DNA from: Phytophthora colocasiae | Lineage: Eukaryota > Oomycota > Peronosporomycetes > Peronosporales > Peronosporaceae | Length of the DNA: 64,000 nt | Assembly (NCBI GenBank): GCA_018806915.1 | Contig: JAGKQI010000105.1 | Location: forward strand, 2,666,001-2,730,000 | Direction of reading: 5' to 3' | Shown here: piece by piece, positions 22,639 through 33,472 of the stretch | Position numbering within the stretch: position 1 is the first letter of the stretch | How the letters are laid out: each line of letters opens with the position of its first letter | The notes under the pieces: model-generated | Told to the model about the DNA's origin: nothing | What the model saw: only the letters and a program-made list of their open reading frames with translations | Database searches by the model: none | Translations under genes and position numbers: made by a program

Positions 22639-23277
22639 ATGAGCAAGACAGCGGAGGCCAACGGCAAGAAGAAGGCAGCGCCCAAGTCTCGCAAGCGCAA
22701 GACCAGTGATGTAGGCGCTGCATCTAAGGCTGGAAGCTCTCCAGCTAAGCGATTAGCTACTGATGCAGGGGGTTCAGCTGCGAATGGCTTGGGATCTGAT
22801 GCTCATGCTGCCCAAGCAGCACAACTTAAGCCTTTTATACGTGGAGAACTTGTGGAAAGCGGTACGTTTCATTGTGGCAACACGTTGACGTTGGTAGCAA
22901 TGCGTTTAATAATTCGAATGAACTGCAGTCAAGCACATGTTGTTCGGCTTTGGTGATGAGGCTGAACCCCTGGACGAAACAGCTGAGCTAATGGAAGACC
23001 TCGTGGTTGAATACGTGCACTCAATGGTACGATCTCGAGATGAAATGCACAAAATTCTTCTACACTTTTGACAATAACATACTGCAACTGGTTGCAGACG
23101 AAGAAGGCGATGGAGCTGGCCACAATCAAGGGCAAATTGGACACCGAATGCTTCATCTTCCAGATTCGTAAAGACCCGGAACGATACGCCCGTATCGCCG
23201 AACTTCTGCGTGCAAACGACGAGTTCCGCGTTGCACTTAATAGTGGCTTCGACCCAAGTGATGAGAAAATGTATTGA
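22639..23277 (+). CDS. TAF13: TFIID subunit TAF13
   Basis: Three exons (22639-22861, 22929-23026, 23098-23277) encode 166 residues. A Lys/Ala-rich nuclear leader (KKKAAPKSRKRKTSD) precedes the TAF13 histone fold: MLFGFGDEAEPLDETAELMEDLVVEYVHSM, then MTKKAMELATIKGKLDTECFIFQIRKDPERYARIAELL. The FGFGD start and the FxIRKDPxKxxR block are diagnostic. TAF13 pairs with TAF11 in TFIID and helps load TBP on promoters. The ATG at 22639 is preferred; the frame extends upstream only to a GTG at 22618. Splice acceptors are TGCAG in both introns. Confidence 0.95.
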
Positions 23278-23574
23278 CGCCTCTAAGCGATCGACGCCGT
23301 GTAAAGAGTTCTAGGAAACAAGCACGTCGCTGTGGTTGAACTGACACAGGGACGTGTATAGGTTTTTGTATGTGCATTGGATGTGTAAGCATTCAGCATG
23401 AATAGTGACCATGCATTTTAGTGACTACGCCACTTCACTTGATGTTTGTATGCTTCGTATTTTGTGACGGTTCTGAAACTCGCGCCTGTTTTTTCACCTA
23501 CCGTACCGTAGTTGCGGTGAGCAAGCCTAGTGCAGGGCTGTCTGTGATTTTCTCTTCCGTCTGTGCATGGCCGC

Positions 23575-25273
23575 ATGCTCCTCGAGCCTTCGGACGTCGT
23601 GGGTGAGAGCTGTGGCTCCCAGTTCGACTCTGACTCTACCATGATGGCTTCTATGCGTGCGGAGTTGCCGCAGATGTCTGCGTTGGACAAGAATAATGAC
23701 AGTACAGTCGACTTCCGAGGGCCCAGCGCCTCTAACGGCTCTACGACGTGGCTCCAACAACGCACCCATATCCAACGAGTCGAAGCTGATCGTCCTAGAC
23801 GTGACTGGAAGAGTAGAAACTCTGAATGGATGAAGACACGACCATCTGCGTCTGCTATGGTGTTGGAAAGGAAACGCAAACGAAATGAGCAACGGAAGCT
23901 GATGATCAGCAAGAAACAATGCACAGATAGCGACGGCAGTGAGTACAATGCTGCAGACAGTGAACGAGACAGTCTGGACATGGAGGAACAGCTTACTGCG
24001 TTCGTGGAATATGTACGTTCTCAGATTTTTGCAGTCTGGAATATGGGTTGTTGGGGCTGATGTGGACGGTGATATACGCAGAACGCGACGGATATGGATA
24101 GCTTGGATATTAATCCGAGTCAAGACTTTGACGGTATGTGGACAAGAAGAAAGGAGGCGATTCATGTTGACTTTTAAATGTACTGACAAATGCCTTCTCC
24201 TTTGGTTGCTGTAGGTGACGGAGAAACAGATACATCGACGCAAGCCTCACAGTGCATGCAGACGTGCAGTTGGGAAGACGTCACGGATGGTAAAGATTTT
24301 CGACGAAATTTGGATGTGAAGAAAGTGGGAGCTTTAGTGGGTCGCTAACTGTTGCTTGTTTCTGTGTGTGGCTTGCTTACGGTAGTGAATCAATTTGAGG
24401 AAGAAGCATCGGAAGTTTTTGACAGTACGTCTCGTGCTGACGACATTTTTAAGTGTTAGCTTGACTTATTATGTTCTTCTTCGCGCTGTAGACGTTATTT
24501 ATGCGCCTCGACCTGCTTCGACCTCTGCTGATAACAAATCTACTTACCATCGGCCACAAGGGAAAAGTACTTTCAGTATTACTCGTCCTTCGTTTATGCC
24601 GAAAGCTCAACAAGAGAGAGCAAGATCGCTTTCTGACGACAGCGAGGGCTCTTTAAGTGGTACGTAGGGGGAAATTCCAGGAAGTTGGAGATCAAACTGA
24701 AACTTACTTTGTCCAATTTTATAGACGGATTTGATGTTGCTGTCAACCTCGTGGGCAAGACCAGGACTGCAGTTGAAGAAACAGATTGCAGCGATGGCAG
24801 TTCGACGACAGCATCAAAGGTGAGCTGACTAGGAAGTGTATCTTTTTCATGAAATCTATGATTTTAATTGCTGGTGTGTGCTGTGTTAGCCACAGTGGAG
24901 ACAACGGCGCTCAGTAAAGCGAGATTGCTCGTTCATAGATAACTCCAACTGCTATTCAGTGAACGGCCGGCTTTTGCTCATGGCATCCCCAACACCTGTC
25001 ACTTCGAACGAGGCCAGCCAGACTTCTGAACGAGTCATTGAACTCAAGGATGGGTGCTTTGACTCCAGCGATAATGCCCAAGAGATTCCCATACGGAATA
25101 ACGACGTGTCTAGCAGTGTGTCCATACCAGCCTCTGTTGATACGATGACTTCCACGGCGTCATTGCTTCGGCCTGGTACCATCTTTTCAGGTGCACTTCA
25201 GCCTCGTCTCGTGAGAAAGCGAAGAAAGGTTGGGCAGCTCAAATTGGACGGATTTCTTCGGTCGAAGACCTGA
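23575..25273 (+). CDS. Nuclear protein of unknown family with PIP-box-like C-terminus
   Basis: Seven exons (23575-24012, 24082-24133, 24215-24289, 24386-24424, 24492-24659, 24725-24819, 24890-25273) join in frame to 416 residues. I do not recognise a globular domain. Composition is Ser/Asp/Arg-rich with basic nuclear-localisation-like clusters (ERKRKRNEQRK; WRQRRSVKRD). The last residues read RKRRKVGQLKLDGFLRSKT. Here QLKLDGFL fits the PCNA-interacting pattern Q-x-x-h-x-x-aromatic, with Leu instead of a second aromatic, and it is preceded by a basic cluster as in many replication or repair proteins. Several exons are tiny (39-75 nt), and reading through their introns breaks the frame. The start could instead be an in-frame ATG at 23641. 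A role in replication or repair is inference. Confidence 0.6.
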
Positions 25274-25475
25274 GATCAAGGAGGACGAGTATACTTTTTA
25301 CCGTCGACGAAGGACATTTTGTTAGCTTTTTGAATATTGCTTTTTTATGCAGATAGAGTCTCTCGAAAGAGGCACATTTAGTAAGATAACTATAATTTTT
25401 TCTTCTGAACAAGAAGACCAAGACGAATCATAAGAAGAAGATGAATGAGTCATAAGAAAAAAAGAAACAAAAACT

Positions 25476-25566
25476 GGCGCGAAGTATGTGGTAAGATCGT
25501 ACTTATTCGAGTACTCGCAGTACCCTAATACTTTAGGTTTTGGCGCGCTGGAACGCAACTCATTCG
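25476..25566 (+). promoter_or_regulatory. Putative ASF1 promoter: two E2F-like sites and an initiator
   Basis: GGCGCGAA at 25476-25483 and TTTGGCGC at 25539-25546 both match the E2F/DP consensus. GCAACTCATTCG at 25555-25566 resembles the oomycete initiator (YCAYTYY) and lies 87 bp upstream of the ASF1 ATG. ASF1 is an S-phase gene and an E2F target in animals, so the placement is sensible, but the sites are short. Confidence 0.4.
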
Positions 25567-25652
25567 TCGAGTGCCCCCACCCAAGACTCGAGCCACGCAG
25601 ACCCACCCACGTTCATTCGCCAAACCTTCCTTCCCTTCCCAGCAGCAGCATT

Positions 25653-26502
25653 ATGGCCTACGTCACACTCACTAACATTACTGTGCTGGACAATCCTACG
25701 GCCTTTACGAACCCCTTCCAGTTTGAGGTCACCTTCGAATGCGCACAACCGCTCGAGGCTGGTGCGTGAACCGTATCCTTCCTGTTTGTGCAAGGTATAC
25801 TAATTTTACTATGATTTTACTGCAGACCTCGAGTGGAAGATCACGTATGTTGGAAGCGCGGAGGATGAAAGCCGCGACCAAGTGTTGGAGGAAGTGCTGG
25901 TTGGCCCAGTACCTGTGGGAACCAACAAGTTCGTGTTCCAGTCCGACCCGCCCAACCCGGACATGATCCCGGACGAGGATAAGGTGGGCGTCACTGTGGC
26001 ACTCGTCACCTGCTCATACCGTGGCCGAGAATTTGTGCGGGTTGGTTACTACGTCAACAATGACTATGCTGACCCGTTCCTGCTGGAGAACCCTCCCGCT
26101 CGAGTGGACGTTTCTAAGCTGCAGCGCAACATCCTGGCCGATAAGCCACGTGTCACGCGTTTCCCCATTGACTGGTCGCCGGCGGGTGCGCAAGACCCCA
26201 ATGCTATGGAGGACGTCAATAACCAGGCGACAAACACCACGGGCTTCGGTGCCATGCAAACTGGCGCTCCTGGAGCACCCACTGGCAACGACCTCGACAT
26301 GGACTTTGTGGATGACGAGGAACTCGTGAAGGCTGCTGCCCAGCTTGACCACAACTACACGGACATTGTTATTGATGGCAACACTGCTGACGGCATGGAG
26401 GAGGACATTGACCTCGAGGAAGAGGACATTGAGGATGACGAAGCCGACTCTGTGGAAGAAGCTGAGGAGGACGATGGCGACATGGAGATGGAGGACATTT
26501 GA
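25653..26502 (+). CDS. ASF1: Histone H3-H4 chaperone ASF1
   Basis: Two exons (25653-25761, 25826-26502) encode 261 residues. The N-terminal 155 residues are a near-textbook ASF1 core: NPFQFEVTFEC, DLEWKITYVGSAEDE, VLVGPVPVGTNKFVFQ, GVTVALVTCSYRGREFVRVGYYVNN and KLQRNILADKPRVTRFPIDW. This immunoglobulin-like fold binds the H3-H4 dimer and hands it to CAF-1 or HIRA during replication and transcription. The C-terminal 100 residues are strongly acidic (long Glu/Asp run ending MEMEDI), as in fungal ASF1. The intron splits an Asp codon. The gene is convergent with PRMT1 (stop-to-stop 282 bp). Confidence 0.97.
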
Positions 26503-26784
26503 GGAACAGTAACCAAGTCCACCAATGCCATTGGTTGGTTGCAGACACCAACACTTTGAGGCAGCAAGACAAGCAGGAAGAAGATACTGTATTTATAGAC
26601 AAAAAGGGAGAGTGAGAAGCGCGAAGAGGATGCCGATGAATGGACGAAGCCCCAGCAAGGGATGATGAAAATGTTTGAGTATCTTTCTTTCAAATGGTGT
26701 TTAAAGTCTCTAGTCTACTCAGATGGATTCGTAGTAAGGTAGGTAGTGTATCTTGCAGGCTTCAAAGTACTCCATTCCGACAAC

Positions 26785-27819
26785 TTAGCGTAGCTTGAAC
26801 TCATGCTGACGGTTGTACGAGGCGCTGGAGCCATCGAAGCGCACACTGATGTCAATGTCCAGATCGCGCGGGTTGGACTCGTTAGGCTTGCACGTGAGCT
26901 CACCCTCGATCACCTCACCAGGGTTGCAAGCGAGTTCACCTTCCAGGTAGAACACAGTCTGCTTCCAGTGCGTGTACTCAGCCTTGGGTCCAGTGGAGAA
27001 GCTCAGCTTCTTGTGCGTCGCCGAGAACGTGCAGTCAAAGTAAGCCACCAGTGCATGGCAGAAGTCTTGGCGGAAGGTCGTGAGTTTGAATTTGGACGAG
27101 AAAGCGAGCTCCTCCTTGGTCACCTTAGTCAAGTCAATGTCCAGAATGGGGCACACGTCCGTCATAAGAGCGTCGCTACCGACAGTGTCGACCAGAGGCT
27201 CCACCTTGGCGATCTCCTTGATGCAACTCATGTCGAAGCCGTAGACATTCTCCCAGAAGTCTAGCTTCTCAGCCTTGTACTCTCCGTCTTCAATAGCGCC
27301 AATGTACAGTGTGGAGTGGTCCGGGAACATGAGTCCGCCAGGCACCAAATACTTGTCACGGGCGTAAAGCACCGTGTCCAGCATGGACTCATACAGCAGG
27401 AAGTAGCCCATCCACTCAGAGATAATGATGTCGACCTTGTCCACAGGGAGTGTAAGCTCTTCCATCTTTCCCTGGATGAGCGTGATCTTGTCTGCGAAGC
27501 CATTAGCCTTGACGATCTCGCGCGCCTGCGTCAGGATGCCCGAGCAGTCGACACCATAGACGTGTTTGGCTCCAGCCTTGGCAGCGAACATGGAGAGAAT
27601 ACCGGTGCCGCAGCCTACATCCAGCACCACCTTGTCCTTAAACAAGTGCTTGCTCTGCAGGATGGCGTTCATGTACGCCTTGGTGCGCACTGTGTCCTTG
27701 AGCATCTCCTCATGGATACCGAAGTGCGAGTACGAGTCGAAGTAGTAGTCCTTGCTTGTGAGCTCCTTTGGGGCTTCGCCGTTGGCGGCAGGAGCAGGCG
27801 GAGGAGTAGCAGTCAACAT
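26785..27819 (-). CDS. PRMT1: Protein arginine N-methyltransferase 1 (type I)
   Basis: Intronless, 344 residues from the ATG at 27819; the frame further upstream only offers TTG. SAM-binding motif I reads VLDVGCGTGILSMFAAKAGA, followed by GVDCS (post-I). The double-E loop is SEWMGYFLLYESMLDTVLYARDKYL, with both catalytic Glu residues. The barrel contains THWKQTVFYL, the THW loop. The N-terminal helix YYFDSYSHFGIHEEMLKD matches PRMT1. The enzyme deposits asymmetric dimethylarginine on histone H4R3 and RGG-type RNA-binding proteins in nucleus and cytoplasm. Only the short Pro/Ala-rich N-terminus is not conserved. Its neighbour on the opposite strand is ASF1, which is also chromatin-related, but the two converge and do not share a promoter. 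Confidence 0.97.
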   Translation of the reverse strand: MLTATPPPAPAANGEAPKELTSKDYYFDSYSHFGIHEEMLKDTVRTKAYMNAILQSKHLFKDKVVLDVGCGTGILSMFAAKAGAKHVYGVDCSGILTQAREIVKANGFADKITLIQGKMEELTLPVDKVDIIISEWMGYFLLYESMLDTVLYARDKYLVPGGLMFPDHSTLYIGAIEDGEYKAEKLDFWENVYGFDMSCIKEIAKVEPLVDTVGSDALMTDVCPILDIDLTKVTKEELAFSSKFKLTTFRQDFCHALVAYFDCTFSATHKKLSFSTGPKAEYTHWKQTVFYLEGELACNPGEVIEGELTCKPNESNPRDLDIDISVRFDGSSASYNRQHEFKLR

Positions 27820-28327
27820 GGCAGTAGCAGAAGATTGACAACTGAGGAACGACAACCAACTTCGAGTGGAGCGGAATGGGAGAGCAGAAACCGGTCATAA
27901 ACCGGTGGCTATGCAGTTTGACTGGTGAGCGACAGCATGGCGCCGCATGGACACCAGGTCGTATGTAGGTGTCCGAGTGCATGAATACAGCAAAGATGGT
28001 TCTAATTTCATCACCAGGACCCAGTAAAACAAATGCATTGTCGGTCCATTTTCGACATTATACTCGTTCCATGATGTAATGCTAGATATATGAAGTAGAC
28101 AACAATTGGCATGGAAACGAGATTCCCCCTCCAAGACTGACCTCTATTGTGTTCGTTCCACTTAACTCAGCACAAACTGCGTCCAAACTAACTGGCAACG
28201 AGGCACCAGAGCGCCCGCCCATTGCCCAAAAGCAGCAAAAGAGGGAGCTTCCCGTTTCAATGATTGGCATTCAAGAGACGACGAGACTCCTGAGTAGTGC
28301 GTCGATCAGTCGATGAGATCAACTGAT
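27820..28327. other. Intergenic region upstream of PRMT1
   Basis: No gene is seen. AAACCGGT occurs twice (27888-27895 and 27899-27906) within 90 bp of the PRMT1 ATG. On the minus strand, CTCCCATTCCGC near 27870 resembles an oomycete initiator. The rest is the 3' flank of eL24. Confidence 0.35.
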
Positions 28328-29212
28328 TTAGATGGCACCACGGTTGCCCGACTTCTTCTGGGCACGAGGGGCGTTGCCGCCCTTGGAGCCCTTGTTGGCG
28401 TGCTCAGCCTTGTTCACCGACTTCTTGGCCTTGCTGCGCTCCTTAGCCTCCTTCAGGGCGGCACGGGCGGCGGCACGGACCTCCGGCTTCTGGTTGCGCT
28501 TCTTGCGGATCTATTGTCGTTACACCACAGGAATTTCACGTTAATCTTCTGTAAATGATCAACGAATTTCATAGCGGCAACGTACGTCTTCAGCCGAGAC
28601 ACCGACAATGGCACGCTGGATCTTGGTGGTCTTGCGAGCACGACGGCGGGCAACCTCCTCAACCTGTTTTGTATAAGCACATTACAATCAGCACTTCGAT
28701 CTTTGCTCAATGTCCTTCCGATCAAACACTGCACGAACCTTGAGCTTCTTGTTCATGCGGCGCCAGCCAAGGGTCCACACGATCTTGGTGGCCTTCTTGC
28801 GCTGCATGAAGAGCGACTTGCTCTTCGAGTTGATGAACACGTAAGCCGTGCCATCACGACGAATGTAGCGCGAGCCGTGGCCGGGGTAGATGCGGCTCTC
28901 GCTGAACGAGCACGTCTCGGTCCTAAAGAGATCAACAGGCCGTTAGAATCACTGATCATCTTTCGCTGCTGCTTTTTTTCTGGCTGATAGATACTGGGGC
29001 GAGAGGGAGGAAAGCGAGAAAGACGTCGGTAGTTCCTAGAGTTTGTGGCTGATCTGTGGTCTGGGAGTTCACACGCGCCCGCTGCTGTCTGTTTGTTTCA
29101 CGATACCTGACGTGTTCTCCATCTCCTTCGCATGAATGCGTCGCACTCGTCGCCCCAATGCATCTTATTGGCCATTAAATGTGTTGTCATAGAGCACTTA
29201 CTTAATCACCAT
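28328..29212 (-). CDS. RPL24: 60S ribosomal protein eL24
   Basis: Four exons (29202-29212, 28739-28922, 28586-28663, 28328-28510) give 151 residues. The protein reads MVIKTETCSFSESRIYPGHG, then RDGTAYVFINSKSKSLF, WTLGWRRMNKKLK, VEEVARRRARKTTK and a Lys/Ala/Arg-rich tail ending NRGAI. This is the eL24 family; the N-terminal zinc-ribbon-type fold has only one Cys here, as in many eukaryotic eL24 proteins. The first exon is just 11 nt. The short first exon followed by a 279-nt intron, long for this window, is common in ribosomal protein genes. Confidence 0.96.
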
Positions 29213-29552
29213 TTTGCTTCAGTCTTCTCGGGAGAATTTATGCCAATTGACTCGTTGGAAGGGATTCCAGGCTCCAAAGGCGTCAAGAGGGGACAGGTGC
29301 GCTAGGGTTACTTCAGAGTCATTGCAGTGAATTGGCTGGTTGAAAGGCGTTTACTTATTCGCTACTTTTACGTTACTTCTATTGGTTGTCTGGTGCGGTT
29401 ACGGTTCGCGGTTCACATTGCGGTCCAGGTGTAGGTTTAATTGTTCACTTTGTAATGCAAATGTTGGATTATCAATTCTAGACTACTGCCACAAGTCATT
29501 GCCCATACCACATAACTAACCACCAAACTTCAGAATCAGAAACCCGACGAAG
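29213..29552. promoter_or_regulatory. Divergent promoter region of eL24 and aminotransferase
   Basis: 340 bp between two divergent start codons. It must serve both genes, one of them highly expressed. There is no TATA box of note; GTTCACTTTG near 29439 and CCATACCACA near 29506 are weak initiator candidates. No gene is seen. Confidence 0.35.
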
Positions 29553-31129
29553 ATGGCTGTGCAGTTCCGACGGTTGCACGTCCGATACCTTCCCCATGCA
29601 AGACAAGCTGCGAGTATTGTGCAATGCATTCGCTTCAATGCTAGTCTCACCCCCGTGAAGTCGGTGCAGTCGTCTCCTTACGCTCAGACGCACACGACCA
29701 GCGACATCATTAACTTTGGAATTGGCCAACCATCAGTATCGCTCCTGCCGCTGGACATGCTACGCAATGTTTCAATTGACCGTTTCAAGCCGACACAAGA
29801 TCCGGTATTGCTGCAGTACGGGGCTGCAAAAGGGTTTATTGGATTCCGAGAAGAGATCGCCAAATTCGTGGCAGGTAGGAAAATCCCGAACTTGATTGGA
29901 GATCGAACCGTCTAACTGGAGCTGAAATCATCTACAGGAACTAGCAATATCAAGACTATCGACTCAGACACCCTAATGGTGACGGCAGGCAACTCGCAAG
30001 CTATCTCTCACACCGCTATGGCATTCACCAAAATCAACAAGCGCGTGTTCGTGGAGGAACCTACGTACTTCTTGGCGCACGACATTTTCCGAGAACTGGG
30101 TCTGGATTTGAAGGGTATTCATGTGGGGGAGGCTGGGATTGACGTGCGCATTGCATTATAATTACGTTGAGAATCATCTTGATTTCTAACCTTATTTATT
30201 CGTTTTAGCTCGACGTTCTGGAAGCAACATTAGCTGCAGGAGACGTACCAGCGTTCCTGTACACGATACCGTTCTTCCATAACCCGACAGGAACAGTCAT
30301 GTCGCCCAAGCACTGCAAACGCCTCATTGGTCTTGCGCAGAAGTACGGCTTTCGTATCATTTCAGACGAACCGTACAACCTGCTTCACCTGGACGGCGAT
30401 GTGCTACCTCCACTGGCATCGTACGATGAGTCTGGGCTGGTAGTCTCGCTCGGGAGCTTCTCGAAAATCCTTGCTCCGGGGCTTCGATTAGGTAAGAAAT
30501 CTATGCTTCCTTTCTTTCGTTGAGTTCTTTATCAATTCTCTGTGAAGGTTGGGCCCAAAGTAGCAAGAAAACGATTGAAGAACTTTCGACTGTCGGGGCC
30601 CTTCGTAGCGGCGGCGGCCAAAATCCTGTCACTGCGTCGCTTGTTCATACGGGTAAGCCCCTCTTTCGTGTATCTGATACCATTCTATCCGGTGTTCACT
30701 AACGCATTCGCTCACCTTACACGGGTTTCGTCCATACGAGTAGTACTGGAGCAAGGCCTGCTGTTACCTCATATCAACAAGTTGAAAAGTGTTTTCCAGG
30801 GTCGCAGGGCTGCCATGTGCGACGCGTTGCGCCAGCACTGCCCAGACGTCGTGTTTAATGAGCCGCCGGGTGGATACTTTGTGTGGCTACAGCTTCCGGA
30901 TGGAGTGCACGCTGAGAGGCTACTGAAGGAAACGATAGCCCATCATGGTGTCGCCTTCACGCCTGGTACGCGGTGCTCACTCGGATCTCTTTACGGCGAC
31001 GGTGATGGTGGAGTGCAAGTTGGAGCGGCCATGACACGCTGCGTGCGCCTATCCTTCGCCTTCTACGACGAGGACGAGATCCACATGGGCATCCAAAGGC
31101 TGCAGAGCGCTATTACCTACTTGAAGTAG
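29553..31129 (+). CDS. Class I/II PLP-dependent aminotransferase, probably mitochondrial
   Basis: Five exons (29553-29874, 29938-30143, 30209-30491, 30548-30652, 30744-31129) join to 433 residues. The N-terminus (MAVQFRRLHVRYLPHARQ) is Arg-rich and free of acidic residues, as in a mitochondrial presequence. The fold-type I core shows GIGQPS, VTAGNSQAI, PFFHNPTG (Asn of the PLP site), SDEPYN (Asp and Tyr contacting PLP) and SLGSFSKILAPGLRLGW with the Schiff-base Lys. It ends near RCVRLSFAFYDEDEI. The sequence resembles the 2-aminoadipate/kynurenine/multi-substrate aminotransferase group, so it should move an amino group from an aromatic, branched-chain or aminoadipate substrate to an oxo acid. 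The exact substrate cannot be read. The last intron's acceptor (GAGTAG) was chosen to keep frame. Confidence 0.88.
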
Positions 31130-31680
31130 TGGTATGCACGTGTGGCGCAGGTGTAGCGAATAGCGACGACAGCACAAATGCCCCGTGGTCCCTGTTTCCA
31201 CGTAGACTCTTCACAGCATGAAAACCTGTATTGTGTTCAGTTCTCTTGACCTCGGCTACTTTCTACTTCGAAGTAACATACAGGTATCCTTAAAAGTAGG
31301 ATTTGACACCTATAACTTATCCTTGTTTCCGCCAGTGCGAACTCACATGCATCTCTGAAGATCTTGAATCTTTTCGGTGATCTTGGCAGGATGTACACTT
31401 CCTCATCATGTCAGAGACGAAGAAGTATACCCCAAATAAATGTCCACACGTCCTGCAGAGCTCGCAATTCTACCGACATCCATAAGCGGTCAAGCGATGA
31501 AAACACAAGTGTTGCTGTTCCGGTGCGCTGCACCGTTTGTGCAATTCGTCGGTGCTGCGTACCGTTTCAGCTCCTGGCAAATTCTTGTGGCTCTCCCACG
31601 GCAAACTTCAGAAATACACATGAAGCAGATCTCCTCCAACACGGCATTTCCAATCTTACCAAACGGCGTGCGTCAAACAA
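31130..31680. other. Intergenic region, aminotransferase 3' flank and carrier promoter
   Basis: 551 bp with no convincing gene. Short open frames on both strands show no family similarity or conserved-looking composition. An upstream non-coding exon of the carrier gene could lie here. The sequence GTATCCTTA near 31282 looks like a U12 donor but is in no gene. Confidence 0.4.
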
Positions 31681-32776
31681 ATGGTGACCAAGAGCAAGAA
31701 CCCCATGGCGGCCACCACGGCAGGTGCCATTGCTGGTGGAATTGAGACGCTCACCATTTGGCCCATGGAGATGATCAAAACCAACCTGCAACTGGGCACC
31801 ATGCGCGCTCAGTACACCGGAATGATCGGCGGCTTCCGCTACCATGTACAAACCGACGGAGTTGGATCACTATACCGCGGACTGGCGCCCGTGCTCGTAG
31901 GTTCCATCCCCAAGGCTGGTATCCGATTCGGAGCCTTCGACTTCATCAAGCAGAGAATGGCGGACGAGAATGGCAAGACGTCGGCCATGCGCAACCTCGC
32001 AGCCGGCATGATGGCCGGTGCAATTGAGGCTACATTAACCACGACACCGGTACGTTCGTTAACTATTGGAAAGTTATGCTAGGAGCTTATGCGATGTTAC
32101 TTGTATATCTCTGCAGATTGAAACGCTGAAGACCAAGTTGATCGGTGCCAATGCTGGTGTGTGGGAAGGAACGAAGATGATCCTCGCAAAGGAGGGTATC
32201 CGCGGCATTTATCAAGGACTCTGGGCTACGATCCTGAAACAGGTTTGTAAAGTGACGGTGAAATTGTCTACGAATCTCTAAGAGTTGCTGTACTATCCTT
32301 TTTTTTAACGTAGTCGACGAACCAAGGACTGCGCTTCATGTGGTTCAGCGAGTTCCAGAAACGAGTGAGCCCCGAGTTTTTGGAGCGTCATGGCATCATC
32401 AACGACGCTCAGAATATGACTGGGAGCCAACGCGCGTCACTTAGTCTCATCGGTGGCATGACGGCTGGCATCTTCAGTGTCTTCGGCAACAACCGTACGT
32501 TCTTCCGTTTTTTTTTACTTTGATGCTTTGCTAATGCGTTATATGTTTCGATGAATCATAGCGTTTGACGTGGTGAAGACTCGAATGCAAGGGCTGGAGG
32601 CACAAAGGTACAAGAGCACATTTGACTGCTTTCGGCAGATGCTGCTGCACGAGGGTGTAGGGTCTTTTTACGCTGGCGTCGTACCGCGACTTGGCCGAGT
32701 AATTCCAGGCCAAGGAGTTATTTTCATGTCGTATGACAGCATCACAATGGCTGTTTCCCGATACATCGAGGGCTGA
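31681..32776 (+). CDS. Mitochondrial tricarboxylate (citrate) carrier, SLC25 family
   Basis: Four exons (31681-32049, 32117-32242, 32314-32494, 32562-32776) encode 296 residues, the normal SLC25 size. Three repeats each start with the mitochondrial carrier signature: PMEMIKTNLQL, PIETLKTKLI and PFDVVKTRMQG. Six transmembrane helices follow the usual pattern, with GxxxG-type helix contacts such as AGAIAGGIE and GGMTAGIFS. ETLTIWPMEMIKTNLQ, IPKAGIRFGAFDF and NQGLRFMWFSEF resemble citrate/isocitrate carriers (SLC25A1, yeast Ctp1). It should exchange mitochondrial citrate for malate across the inner membrane, supplying cytosolic acetyl-CoA for lipid synthesis. The start ATG leaves no cleavable presequence, as is normal. 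The third signature is split by an intron. Confidence 0.93.
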
Positions 32777-33127
32777 GGTGGCAGTGTATCGTTGCAGTCT
32801 GTCAGCCAGTTGATCGGCCACCAGTGCGGTCGCCGTTAGACGCGCATCTCCTTTAAGTTGGTCACGCTTGATAGGAACTTCCGTCAGTCTGCAAGAAGTA
32901 CAGTCACCACGAACTACAAATCTAGAATAAATTAGTCCAATCTACGTTGGGTACCTTACCACCTCATCGCCTCTTGAATCTGTCGTTTAACATGTATTTC
33001 GGCACAATGGCGAACTTGGTTTCGACTTCGGACATGCTGGGGCAAGTTTGACGGGAGGCGTTTCTTTTGTTGTTCCTCGGAAAACCTTACACAGGGTGCA
33101 CTTTAATACATTTAGGCCTATTGAAGA
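32777..33127. other. Intergenic region
   Basis: 351 bp downstream of the carrier gene; I see no gene, repeat or clear regulatory motif. Confidence 0.4.
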
Positions 33128-33472
33128 ATGGCTTTTGTGCCTCAGTCAGGGCTGACTTATATGTTCTCACACCACATGGAAGGGATCAGTTTCAAGGTCA
33201 TTTCAGGATTGAACATCTCATCGTTGGCGAGACAAGATCAAGAAGATGCAAACTCGGACATCTATGGCGAGGGCAACCATACCTTCCTAAAACTTGAGGA
33301 CATGTTGGAGGAACGTCGCGCCACCAGAAGCCTTTTCCAGGACTGGATGAATGGAACCCTCTTCGATGATATCACGACTGACCCAAACCGACCCTATGCG
33401 GTGCATCACGGAATAATCAGTTATGGGAATTATCTCGCCAACCTGGAGAACAGACAGAAGGCAGGCTCGTGA
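33128..33472 (+). CDS. Hypothetical 114-residue protein
   Basis: An ATG-initiated frame of 114 residues with balanced composition (YGEGNHTFLKLEDMLEERRA; FQDWMNGTLFDDITTDPNRPYAVHHG). I recognise no domain, signal peptide or membrane segment. It may be a small orphan gene, an exon, or the remnant of a larger decayed gene. No convincing splice partners lie on either side, and the opposite strand has no better candidate. Expression data would be needed to keep it. Confidence 0.35.
   Translation: MAFVPQSGLTYMFSHHMEGISFKVISGLNISSLARQDQEDANSDIYGEGNHTFLKLEDMLEERRATRSLFQDWMNGTLFDDITTDPNRPYAVHHGIISYGNYLANLENRQKAGS

Noticed and set aside
25769..25777. GTATCCTT U12-like donor inside the ASF1 intron
   Set aside because: Using it would include an in-frame TGA in exon 1. 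The GTGCGT donor a few bases upstream gives the conserved ASF1 protein.
31364..31745. Overlapping plus-strand frames upstream of the citrate carrier
   Set aside because: No recognisable domain and no in-frame link to the carrier, whose first ATG gives a full-length SLC25 protein.
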